Shown one piece after another: positions 17,619 through 25,561 of a DNA stretch of 64,000 nucleotides. Each line of letters starts with the position of its first letter. Positions within the stretch are counted from its first letter, which is position 1. The DNA is taken from contig NZ_FVZL01000005.1 of NCBI RefSeq assembly GCF_900168295.1, forward strand, positions 1 through 64,000, written 5' to 3'. The stretch comes from Arthrobacter sp. P2b (GTDB lineage: Bacteria; Actinomycetota; Actinomycetes; Actinomycetales; Micrococcaceae). Under the pieces are notes generated by a model, which made no database searches, was not told the DNA's origin, and worked only from the letters and a program-made list of their open reading frames with translations. The translations under genes were made by a program, and so were the position numbers.

Positions 17619-17758
17619 CAATTGTGCAACAACGTGTTGCGCAATTGTCCAGATGCCATCTGGACAATTGAGAATCCGAACTACATGGGTCTCTACCTGT
17701 CCGAGCCTTTGCCTGTCTTCGAATCTGCGGCAATAGTGCCACAAGCTGTGGCACTATT
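17619..17758. other. oriT: candidate origin of transfer (oriT): three strong inverted repeats
   Basis: Three inverted repeats lie in 140 bp. IR1: CAATTGTGCAAC (17619-17630) and GTTGCGCAATTG (17636-17647), one mismatch. IR2: CAATTGTCCAGATG (17642-17655) and CATCTGGACAATTG (17657-17670), a perfect 14-bp stem with a one-base centre. IR3: AATAGTGCCACA (17732-17743) and TGTGGCACTATT (17747-17758), perfect. CAATTG recurs at exact 23-bp steps (17619, 17642, 17665). They lie in non-coding DNA about 180 bp before a zinc-ribbon protein and the MobF relaxase, the usual oriT position. The nic site cannot be assigned from sequence alone. Confidence 0.55.
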
Positions 17759-17935
17759 CAGCGGTCCGCCTCATCCTCCACACGCCCAGCCTCGATACCG
17801 ATGCCACAGTTGTCCCTGGCCCCCCACCTTCTCATAACGGATCAACTCCTCACACCTCTGGCATCCAAGGTCATCAGCGTGAGGACAACTCACGTCTGGT
17901 CATGTCGAAACTGGGCCACGGACTGATGAACCATC

Positions 17936-18445
17936 GTGACCGTCAAGATTTGCGAAGAGTGTGCGGACGGCTTCGAGCCTTCCCGCAAAAGTCAGCGCTT
18001 CTGTTCAATCCGTTGCGGCAACAGGAAACGTGATCGTATACGTCGAACAGCGCGCCGTCCCGCAGTGGCGGTAGAGGCTGCCACCGGAGCCGTAGTTCCC
18101 AAGGACGAGCTGAAGGCTTTGCAGCGCCAGCTGGCAACTAGGACAAAAATCTGCCAGCGCCGTGGCGAGATTCTCCAGTCCAAGCTCCGCTCCCAGTCCT
18201 GTGAGATTGATCGGCTTGAGGCCGAAAACTCCGAGCAGCGCCAAAACAACAATGTCCTCCAGCTCGAAGTAGCCAGGCTGAAGCGTGCGCAACGGACCAA
18301 CGTGCAGGACCTCGCGCATCTCGCAGCATGGCTGGTCTCGCTTGCGAACGCAAAAGGCGTTGCCCTGGACCCCGCAACGCTGGACATCCTCAACCGCCGC
18401 GGATGGCATCCATCCAAGCGCCAGGCAAGAGCGGCGCGGCCATGA
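17936..18445 (+). CDS. zinc-ribbon/coiled-coil protein, likely relaxosome accessory
   Basis: This 169-residue basic protein begins with a four-Cys zinc-ribbon (CEEC near residue 6, then CSIRCGNRKRDRIRR at about 23-37). A long coiled coil follows, including KSQSCEIDRLEAEN-type heptads at about 65-125, and the C-terminus is Arg-rich. No enzyme motif is visible. Its stop overlaps the relaxase start (ATGA), so the two are co-translated, and it is the first gene after the inverted-repeat cluster. A DNA-binding helper that loads the relaxase at oriT, or a regulator of traA, fits best. This function is inferred from position and composition. The GTG at 17936 is the only start that precedes the Cys motif. 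Confidence 0.65.
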   Translation: MTVKICEECADGFEPSRKSQRFCSIRCGNRKRDRIRRTARRPAVAVEAATGAVVPKDELKALQRQLATRTKICQRRGEILQSKLRSQSCEIDRLEAENSEQRQNNNVLQLEVARLKRAQRTNVQDLAHLAAWLVSLANAKGVALDPATLDILNRRGWHPSKRQARAARP

Positions 18446-21400
18446 CGATGTCCATCGCGCGCCTCTCGGCACAATCAGGGCTGCGCTACCTGTTCAAGAC
18501 CACGATGATGGATGACCTCACCGCCGCTCCCCCAGACGCCACCACTTACTACATGAAAGCCGGGACGCCCGAAGGCCGATGGATCGGCAGCGGACTACCA
18601 GGCATCAACAGAAGTGCCGGCGACGTCGTCACCGAAACAGACGCGAGAGCACTGTTCGACTTAGCCGTACATCCGGACACCAGCACACCGCTGGGCCGCC
18701 CGCACAGCCCACCCACCGCCGTCGAAAACAAAACCGGCCCGCCCACTGTAAGGCACGCCGTCGTAGGTTTCGACCTCACCTTCAGCGTGCCGAAGTCAAT
18801 GTCAGTCCTCTGGGCACTCAGCCCTCACAGCATGCAAGAGCAAATCCTGCGCACCCATCACCAGGCAGTGGAAGCAACCCTTGCCTGGTTGGAAGAGCAG
18901 GTCATCCATACACGTGCCGGCCGAAACGGCGTCGCCCACGTCGGGACGATGGGCGCCATCGCCGCCGCCTTCGACCATTGGGAATCACGCACCGGCGACC
19001 CGCAACTTCATACACATCTTGTCATCGCCAACCGCATCCAGCGCATCACCGATGGCGCCTGGGTGACCCTTGACTCCCGGACGCTCTACAAGGCTGCCGT
19101 TGCTGCTAGCGAACACTACAACGGTCTCTTGTTCGACGCCCTCCACTGCCACCTTGGCAGCGTCACGGACATCCGCTTCCCTGTCGTCAATACGGGCAAT
19201 CCCAGCCAACAGCTCACCGGGGTCGATGAGGACCTCATCCGCGAGTTCTCGAACCGGTCGCGTCTGATCAATGTGGAAACAGACCGCCTCGTCGCGAAGT
19301 GGACAACGGAACACGGCCATACGCCAAGCACAGCAACGGTCATCAAGCTGCGGCAGCAAGCGACCCTGGCGACACGTGTCCCCAAGTCCGAGCTCCCCAC
19401 GCCCCTACACGAGCTATCCAGAGAATGGAAGGCACGCGCCGCCGCAAAAGGATTCCCACCGAACGACGTTATCGCGGCAACGATCAACCGCTCCAGAATT
19501 GCCCCATTTAGCTTCACTGACTTCACCTCTGACTGGATATGCGCCGTCGCAACCCTGACCCGTGAGCGGGTGGCCCACAAACGCTCCACTTGGAACCGCT
19601 GGAATCTTGTTGCTGAAGCGGAACGCGTCTGCGCGCAGGTGCGTTGCCGGACGGCGGCGGACAGGAGCACGCTCATGCACGCCGTCGCCACCGCGGCCGA
19701 GCAGCAGTCCGTGCCGCTGAATGACTACCGGTACACCGTCCCCGCCCATGCCGAGGCAGATGTCCTGTATGGACCACGAAGCGTCTTCGACTTCCACGGA
19801 TCGCGCCTCTACACCGATACGTCCACGCTCGCCTGTGAGGACGCGGTCATGGCAGCAAGGAACGACGACGGCGGCCCGGCAGTCCGCGCACACGTCATCA
19901 TGGATCTCCTTGACCAAGTCCAACAGCCAGAGAGCCGAGTGCTTCACTTTGACCAGCGTGCCGCCGTTGCCGACGTAGTCCTGAGCGGCCACAGGCTCGA
20001 CGCCATCGTGGGACCAGCGGGCACGGGAAAGACGACCACGCTCAGTGCAGTGAAGGCAGTATGGGAAGCGGAGTACGGCGCCGGCAGCGTTGTTGGCCTC
20101 GCCCCGGCAGCTGCCAGCGCCGAAGTGCTGGGCCGGGAACTCGCCATGGCAACCGAGAATGTCACCAAGTGGCTGCATGAATCGGCCGGTCAAGGCGCAA
20201 ACTCAAGGGCCGGACGCTTCTTCAGCGTCCAGACGCAACTGGCCAATGCGCACGTCGGCGAGGACTGGAGCATCGCATTAGCGCAGGAGGCTGCGCAGCT
20301 CGCTGCCACCCAGCAACGCTGGTGCTTCCATGCGAATCAACTCATCATCGTTGATGAAGCGTCAATGGTCTCGACATTCCAACTCGCAGCTCTCGTACAG
20401 CAAGCCCAGGAAGCCGGCGCGAAGATCCTCCTGGTCGGCGACCCCGGGCAGCTGGACGCCATCGACGCCGGCGGCGTTCTTGGCTGGCTGGACCGGCAAT
20501 GGAAGGCAACACGGCTGAGCACGATCTGGAGATTCCATGAGGAGTGGGAGCGCACAGCATCGCTGAAGCTTCGGAAGGGTGACTACGCAGCTATATCCGA
20601 CTACGCACACCATGGAAGGATCCAGCACGGTAGCTACCTGGATATGGCTGACAAGGCGTACCTCGCGTGGCAGGCCGATACCCGGGCAGGAAAGTCGTCC
20701 ATCCTCATCGCCGCCGACAACGAAACGGTCAGCATGCTCAATGAACGGGCGCAGGCGGATCGAGTGGCGCGGGGTGAGGTTGATCCCGATCAGACGGTGT
20801 TGCTCAGCGATGGCTTACGTGCGGGTTCCGGTGACGCCATCATCGCCCGGGGAAATGACCGGAAGCTCGTGGACAGCAGCGGTGCTTTCGTGCGGAATGG
20901 AACGCTGTTCGACGTCGAAGGCATCAGTCGGCGTGACGGCTCCCTGCTGGCACGACGGCGGGACACAGGCGCGAGTGTCCTACTCCCCGGAGCCTATCTG
21001 GGGGCGTCCGTCGAGCTGGGCTATGCCACCACAGCACACCGTTCCCAAGGCATCACGGTGGACACCGGCCACACCGTGGTCACTCAGGGCCGGCTCACGC
21101 GCGAGTTGCTGTATGTAAGCATGACTCGTGGCCGTTCCGGTAACTATGCCTACGTCAGCGAAGGTGACGACGCCGACCATCCTGCTGTCGATCCATCCAT
21201 GCAGCTCTCATGGCAGGGCATTCTTGGCGAGGTGCTGGCGGCTGAGGGCGCTGAGCGTACCGCCCACGAGGTGCGCGACGCGGAGCGGAGGAAGGCTGAC
21301 AGCCTTGAGCGGCTCTACGCGGAGTATGACTATCTCGCGCAGATCGCGGCGGAACTGGACCTCAGGCAGCAGTTAGACGATCTTGCCCCTGGAGCCTCCC

Positions 21401-22005
21401 AGGAATTCGAACAATCTCCATCGTGGGGCGCAGCTGTCGCGGCGTGGCGGAAGGCAACAGCCACCAGCCGGCAGGGTACCGAGCGCATACTGAGCCGGTT
21501 CTGCCAGGAAACTAGCAGTGCCAACGATCGCTGCGCTGTCCTCAGCGTGCGCTTACGCCGATTCATGAAAGGAAGGACGACGGCGGTTGAGGAACCTCTG
21601 GTTGAAAAGCTCACCATTCCGCGCCCTGACTTAGCGTCGATGATTCAGCAAGTCAGGGAACGGATCTCCCAAAGAACGGAGGCCGTGAGCATGGCAGCGC
21701 TGACAACCGATCCTGAGTGGAAATGTGCTTTGCTCGAGGCCGTCGGAGATAGCACCAGCGGCGAAACCTGGCAGCTGGTCCATGACGTTGCCGTCTTTCG
21801 CGACAGGTGGGCGCTGCCGGACTCTCCCCTCCCCCTGGGCCCGTCTCCTGCGGATTACGAATGGGAACAAGGGGGCCAGCGTGAACGAATCAACGCAGCA
21901 ATTAGAAATGCTCATCGCCGTGGCACCGCTCAGCTAGATGACTCACCTGTGGATTCAGCCCTTTCTCAGCAAGTCGTCCTTACAAGTGCCGGCTGGCAGC
22001 TCTAA
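18442..22005 (+). CDS. traA: MobF-type conjugative relaxase-helicase TraA
   Basis: This 1187-residue protein nicks oriT and unwinds the transferred strand. The N-terminal TrwC relaxase domain has a candidate catalytic Tyr at 16, the FDLTFSVPKSMSVLWAL segment (110-126) and the metal-binding His triad in FDHWESRTGDPQLHTHLVIA (H179, H190, H192). A TraI/RecD-like helicase follows, with Walker A VGPAGTGKTTTL near residue 522 and Walker B IIVDEASMV near 634. Late motifs include TAHRSQGITVD and LLYVSMTRGR. It starts at ATG 18442 inside the preceding stop codon. It encodes the key transfer enzyme of the element. Confidence 0.95.
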   Translation: MTMSIARLSAQSGLRYLFKTTMMDDLTAAPPDATTYYMKAGTPEGRWIGSGLPGINRSAGDVVTETDARALFDLAVHPDTSTPLGRPHSPPTAVENKTGPPTVRHAVVGFDLTFSVPKSMSVLWALSPHSMQEQILRTHHQAVEATLAWLEEQVIHTRAGRNGVAHVGTMGAIAAAFDHWESRTGDPQLHTHLVIANRIQRITDGAWVTLDSRTLYKAAVAASEHYNGLLFDALHCHLGSVTDIRFPVVNTGNPSQQLTGVDEDLIREFSNRSRLINVETDRLVAKWTTEHGHTPSTATVIKLRQQATLATRVPKSELPTPLHELSREWKARAAAKGFPPNDVIAATINRSRIAPFSFTDFTSDWICAVATLTRERVAHKRSTWNRWNLVAEAERVCAQVRCRTAADRSTLMHAVATAAEQQSVPLNDYRYTVPAHAEADVLYGPRSVFDFHGSRLYTDTSTLACEDAVMAARNDDGGPAVRAHVIMDLLDQVQQPESRVLHFDQRAAVADVVLSGHRLDAIVGPAGTGKTTTLSAVKAVWEAEYGAGSVVGLAPAAASAEVLGRELAMATENVTKWLHESAGQGANSRAGRFFSVQTQLANAHVGEDWSIALAQEAAQLAATQQRWCFHANQLIIVDEASMVSTFQLAALVQQAQEAGAKILLVGDPGQLDAIDAGGVLGWLDRQWKATRLSTIWRFHEEWERTASLKLRKGDYAAISDYAHHGRIQHGSYLDMADKAYLAWQADTRAGKSSILIAADNETVSMLNERAQADRVARGEVDPDQTVLLSDGLRAGSGDAIIARGNDRKLVDSSGAFVRNGTLFDVEGISRRDGSLLARRRDTGASVLLPGAYLGASVELGYATTAHRSQGITVDTGHTVVTQGRLTRELLYVSMTRGRSGNYAYVSEGDDADHPAVDPSMQLSWQGILGEVLAAEGAERTAHEVRDAERRKADSLERLYAEYDYLAQIAAELDLRQQLDDLAPGASQEFEQSPSWGAAVAAWRKATATSRQGTERILSRFCQETSSANDRCAVLSVRLRRFMKGRTTAVEEPLVEKLTIPRPDLASMIQQVRERISQRTEAVSMAALTTDPEWKCALLEAVGDSTSGETWQLVHDVAVFRDRWALPDSPLPLGPSPADYEWEQGGQRERINAAIRNAHRRGTAQLDDSPVDSALSQQVVLTSAGWQL

Positions 22006-22026
22006 TCTGGTAAGGAGGTAATGCGA

Positions 22027-22557
22027 ATGGTCGTCAATCCGGCGGTAAGACCCAAGGTAGCGACAACCGGACTAGTGATAGCCAGCTCGGTTGTCTTCAT
22101 AGTCTTTGCCCTCTCATTCATAGCCTTGGCCGCCACGGAACTTCCTTTCGTCATGAAGGTCATCGTTGGCAGCTTGTTGCTGGCAACTCTTCTAGTGCTG
22201 GCGCTGCTGTGGGGGAAAAGATCTGCCCAACGGCGGACCTGGCTGGCAAACGCAGCAAACAGATGGCGATCCTTCGACAGCGCTAAGCTGGCCGGCGGGA
22301 CCACGACAGAGGTTACCCTCCTCAGCGTCGACGCGGTGCAACCCACCGGCGCGTGGGTCACCATCCTGTGGAACCGCTTTAACCACGTTCAACGTGCCTG
22401 GATAGAAGCACTACCCGAACCACTATGGCCAGGATCCGTCCTGCTCATCGCCCCCGACCCCACTCAAGTAATGCCCAGCACACCCTGGCCAGAGACATAT
22501 TTCATTCGAGCCGCCGACTGCTTGGCTTGGGCACCCGCCGAAGGCCGGAACCCCTAG
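22027..22557 (+). CDS. two-helix membrane protein, unknown function
   Basis: The roughly 176-residue protein has two hydrophobic helices near the N-terminus (LVIASSVVFIVFALSFIALA and VIVGSLLLATLLVLALLWG), then a basic stretch and a soluble tail of about 110 residues with a Trp-rich end. ATG 22027 is preferred to 22021 because AAGGAGG is 8 bp from the former and only 2 bp from the latter. It starts 21 bp after traA on the same strand, so it is probably a conjugation accessory protein. I recognise no family. Confidence 0.7.
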   Translation: MVVNPAVRPKVATTGLVIASSVVFIVFALSFIALAATELPFVMKVIVGSLLLATLLVLALLWGKRSAQRRTWLANAANRWRSFDSAKLAGGTTTEVTLLSVDAVQPTGAWVTILWNRFNHVQRAWIEALPEPLWPGSVLLIAPDPTQVMPSTPWPETYFIRAADCLAWAPAEGRNP

Positions 22558-22596
22558 TCGCATTTACTGTCACGACGCTCCGGTCGATACAAACAT

Positions 22597-22612
22597 TCGA
22601 ACGTATGTTCTA
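22597..22612 (+). promoter_or_regulatory. LexA (SOS) box
   Basis: TCGAACGTATGTTCTA matches the actinobacterial LexA consensus TCGAAC-N4-GTTCGA except at one outer position. It ends 10 bp before the ATG of the gene at 22623, overlapping the likely -10 region (TTCTAAAAT). This should place that gene under DNA-damage control. Confidence 0.75.
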
Positions 22613-22622
22613 AAATAGCTTC

Positions 22623-22907
22623 ATGATCAAGTCCGGCTCCCCTGAAGATGTTGAGCGAATGATGATGCGCATGGACGCCGAAGCAAGCCGGCCAATAGAT
22701 GACCCCGCACCCATCCGAGATTTCCCGAAGTATGGGCGTCCGCTCGTGTACGTCAGCGGAATTTACGGCAAAGCCGTCGGGTGGACCCACAAGTACGGCC
22801 TCATCGAGTGGCTGGATACTTCCGGCAAATACCGCATGGGTTGGGCGCATTCCTCGAGCATCAGGCGTGTAAAGCCTGATGAGTGGAAGGGCAGTAGTGC
22901 GCTGTAG
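22623..22907 (+). CDS. small protein under SOS control, unknown function
   Basis: The 94-residue soluble protein contains a compact aromatic-rich core (GRPLVYVSGIYGKAVGWTHK, then YGLIEWLDTSGKYRMGWAHS) reminiscent of a small beta-barrel, and ends in a charged tail. No family is recognised. There is no Shine-Dalgarno sequence, and with the LexA box ending 10 bp before the ATG the message may be leaderless. In conjugative elements SOS-controlled genes often trigger excision or transfer, so a role as induction switch or anti-repressor is a reasonable guess. Nothing in the protein itself proves it. Confidence 0.65.
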   Translation: MIKSGSPEDVERMMMRMDAEASRPIDDPAPIRDFPKYGRPLVYVSGIYGKAVGWTHKYGLIEWLDTSGKYRMGWAHSSSIRRVKPDEWKGSSAL

Positions 22908-23244
22908 TTGGCAGCCATTCCGGCGACGCTCAGGTAATTATCGAGTAGCGCCATGCGTGTCGAAGAAACGCAAGGCTCGCGGTCGTGCCTAGGGTCGTGG
23001 GCATGGAAAGAGATCCCTCAGGGGAGCTGAGAGGACAGACGTCGATCAACGATCTTCTCGACAAACCGGTCGGCGCCGCACCGGTCCAGCTCGCGCTGCC
23101 GATCCTGGTGCAGCTGAAGCCTGGACAATTTCGCCGACTGTCTTAGAGCGGCGGCCGAAAGCGTCTGAGCGTCACGTGGAGCGTTGACAAGGTGATGACC
23201 TGGTCCAATGAGGATCAGGCCATCACACTGCCAGCAGCAATCAG
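22908..23244. other. short stretch with one doubtful small ORF
   Basis: A 47-codon frame at 23003-23146 (MERDPSGELRGQTSINDLLD at its start) has no ribosome-binding site and no recognisable product. Nothing else is visible. The segment separates the rightward traA group from the leftward ssb/T4SS group, so terminators are expected, but I see no convincing hairpin with a T-run. Confidence 0.35.
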
Positions 23245-23748
23245 CTACATGCTTATGTCAGCTCGCTCCTGCCCGCCTAAAGGGGGCACCGCCACGGGAC
23301 CCTTCGTAGCGATGCTGTAGGCGGGTTGGGCTGCTTCTGGGGCTGCCTGCAGACCAGCTCCCATTGCAGCTTCTGGACCAGCCGCGGCACGTGGAGAACG
23401 GTGGTACGCGGCCGTGCCAAAGCGGAGGTCAGGACCGATGGTTTCAGCCACAATGCGCCGGGCTTCACGTTTCTCCCCGTCCTTTTCGAAGGCACGGAAC
23501 TCAAGTTCGCCGGACACCGTAACGGGGTCACCCTTCTTCAAGGAGTTCGAAGCATTCTCTGCGAGCGCGCGGAAAGCCGAGACGTTGTGGAAAACAGGCT
23601 CTCCGTCCTGCCAGGATCCGTCTGCTCCTTGAATCCGCTGGTTCACAGCGACCCGGAGTTTGGCGTGCGCCACACCCGACTCCCCGTAGGTGAGCTCGGG
23701 GTCGGCAACGAGATTGCCGACGATGTTGACCGGAATCTTTGTGCTCAT
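23245..23748 (-). CDS. ssb: element-encoded single-stranded DNA-binding protein
   Basis: The 167-residue protein has an OB-fold SSB domain (IPVNIVGNLVADPELTYG, then AKLRVAVNQRI, then an FHNVSAFRALAENA block) typical of bacterial SSB. It protects single-stranded DNA during conjugative transfer. The C-terminal tail after about residue 115 is Ala/Pro-rich and ends ERADISM. The conserved acidic tip (DDDIPF-like) that recruits host replication proteins is missing. ATG at 23748 precedes this fold; upstream in-frame residues are unrelated. It follows ardC in the same direction with a 55-bp gap. Confidence 0.9.
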   Translation of the reverse strand: MSTKIPVNIVGNLVADPELTYGESGVAHAKLRVAVNQRIQGADGSWQDGEPVFHNVSAFRALAENASNSLKKGDPVTVSGELEFRAFEKDGEKREARRIVAETIGPDLRFGTAAYHRSPRAAAGPEAAMGAGLQAAPEAAQPAYSIATKGPVAVPPLGGQERADISM

Positions 23749-23803
23749 ATCTTCTGTCCTTTCCTTCGCGGACGGGGCGGTCCCGTCCAACGCTTTTGGT
23801 CGG

Positions 23804-24973
23804 CTAGGGGCCCGAGATCTCCAACCCTCGCGAGGGCCCGTCCGGCTGCTGCAAGCCCGCATAGGTTTCCTGGCTCTGGAGCTTAGGACCGGCTTCAGCC
23901 ACCGGAACTTTTCCACCGGTACCCGGAGGATCAGTTACTTCAAGGATTTGCTTTGCGGCTGCCGTGACCCGCCCCAGGACTGACTTCGCTATCTCCACGC
24001 GGGAAGGAGGTTGGCTGCGGGAGGAGTCGTTACCCGCGGCTGAATGCTCCGCCTCAATCACTGCGTCAGCCCAGCCGGATAGGTAGCTTGCTGACTGGGG
24101 ACCCCGGTCAATTCCGTGCGCTTTCAGGACGGTGTACGCAACTGACTCAGCTTCGACTTCAGCCAATCCGCGGTGGTCCACGCTGCTCCCATACAGCTTG
24201 CCCACATTGTCGTTCGGACCATGCAGCAGAACATGCCCAAGCTCATGGGCCAGCACGGCAATTCGTTCCTCAGCGTTTAGCCACCCGCCCACCTGAACCT
24301 GGCGCTGAGCGAAGTCGGTGAAGCCGCTCGTTAGTCCGTACTGCGCGTCAGTGACGTGGATTGAGAAACCACGCGCGCGGGCGACTCCAGCCAATGCTTC
24401 CCACAGCTGAGGCGCCTCCACAGACGAATGATTAGCTGGTCTCGGAACCAGCAGCGGTGCGCCCTGGGTCTGGGAAACGTCGAATACTGCCTGACCGCGC
24501 CAACCGGTGATGAGGGTCTTCTTCCCCTCGTCGACTGCGCCGCTGGGCAGCTTATCGCCCAGGGGGACGCGCTGACGCGTACCGTCGGGCAGAAGCATCT
24601 GTTGAACCCGGGCGGTCCTGGGTGCGATAACCCATAACGCATGCTCACCCCGCAGGACAGTGCGGCCGTGCCGCTCCCATTCCTTGTACCCCGCGACCAG
24701 CGTCGGCTCATCGGTCCCTCGCTGTGCCATCTGCATCATTAGCAAGGCAACATTGCCGCCGGAGTAGCGCCACAGGGTGGCGGACGCGTCGAGCAAAACC
24801 TGCCAATGCGATGGCGAGTCAACGGCCTGCTCCAGAATTGAATGCAGGCCATCCATCAAGGCCGTAATGCGTTCCTCCGGCGCCATACGGCGAGCGCCCA
24901 GTCCGTCCTGATCGGGAGTCTGGCCAGAGGGGATAGTGGAAGGTGCTTCAGATCTAGCGGCCACGACAGCCAC
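23804..24973 (-). CDS. ardC: ArdC-family antirestriction protein with zinc-peptidase domain
   Basis: The 389-residue protein has an ArdC-type N-terminal ssDNA-binding domain (HWQVLLDASATLWRYSGGNV, GYKEWERHGR and the VLRGEHALWVIAP segment at 105-118). A metallopeptidase-like domain follows with HELGH at 243-247 and a downstream EVEAESVAY third-ligand region. ArdC proteins of conjugative elements protect incoming single-stranded DNA from host restriction. GTG at 24973 or 24964 are both possible starts; the latter has slightly better spacing from GAAGG. Its neighbours ssb and the coupling protein support an early-transfer protective role. Confidence 0.85.
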   Translation of the reverse strand: MAVVAARSEAPSTIPSGQTPDQDGLGARRMAPEERITALMDGLHSILEQAVDSPSHWQVLLDASATLWRYSGGNVALLMMQMAQRGTDEPTLVAGYKEWERHGRTVLRGEHALWVIAPRTARVQQMLLPDGTRQRVPLGDKLPSGAVDEGKKTLITGWRGQAVFDVSQTQGAPLLVPRPANHSSVEAPQLWEALAGVARARGFSIHVTDAQYGLTSGFTDFAQRQVQVGGWLNAEERIAVLAHELGHVLLHGPNDNVGKLYGSSVDHRGLAEVEAESVAYTVLKAHGIDRGPQSASYLSGWADAVIEAEHSAAGNDSSRSQPPSRVEIAKSVLGRVTAAAKQILEVTDPPGTGGKVPVAEAGPKLQSQETYAGLQQPDGPSRGLEISGP

Positions 24974-25048
24974 CCTTCATGCTTCTTGGACCGCAGCATT
25001 GCTGCGCAGACATCGGTTCATGGTTGGGTGCCGCACGAGCGACATGAC

Positions 25049-25561
25049 TCAGAAGTCAGGAACCAGCTGATGGGCGGCCTTACACCACTCGAGAAAGGCA
25101 GGGTCGTTGTTGGCCAGAATCCTCGGTGCGGGTTCCTTGTGCAGCTGCAGCCCGACGCATCCTGCAGTCCTGGTATGCGTCCTCAGGCGTTCGACGGCGT
25201 GCGGGAGCCTTTCGTGAAAGGCGAGCGGGCCGAAGCCCGGGTCATCTGGTGTGTAGGAGGCAAGCTCCGCGCGCTGCAGCGCATATAGCTCGGCCACCGT
25301 CTCGGGGTGACGCCACCAGCAGTCTGGAACGACCGACGTCGTCAGTTGGTACGTGGCGACAAGCCATCTCACCCAAGAGAACAGAGATCGCCAGGCGTCC
25401 TGCGACTGCTCTGGCGTCATCTCCCGCCAGCGTCGGGTTACGGTCTTGGAGCCGCCAGGTGGAGCAAAAGCCGATCTGAACAGTTGCGCGGTGATCTCGT
25501 CGTCCCCGAAGGAACCCGAGGACGGCACGTCGAACTCGTCAGTGTCGTTATGGCTGCGCAT
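25049..25561 (-). CDS. DUF4913-family protein of the conjugation operon
   Basis: The 170-residue protein has the WREMT...W.SLFSWVRWLVATYQL block followed by VVPDCWWRHPETVAELYALQ. I associate this with the DUF4913 proteins found in actinobacterial conjugative elements. ATG 25561 is used because it lies in a 14-bp overlap with the coupling-protein gene. A longer frame to 25615 would read into that gene. Function is unknown. Strict linkage to the coupling protein suggests a small partner at the T4SS base or relaxosome. Confidence 0.75.
   Translation of the reverse strand: MRSHNDTDEFDVPSSGSFGDDEITAQLFRSAFAPPGGSKTVTRRWREMTPEQSQDAWRSLFSWVRWLVATYQLTTSVVPDCWWRHPETVAELYALQRAELASYTPDDPGFGPLAFHERLPHAVERLRTHTRTAGCVGLQLHKEPAPRILANNDPAFLEWCKAAHQLVPDF

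Noticed and set aside
17619..17758. CRISPR array
   Set aside because: The repeated CAATTG units belong to inverted repeats with 23-bp spacing, not to direct repeats of 25-40 bp with unique spacers, and no cas genes are present.
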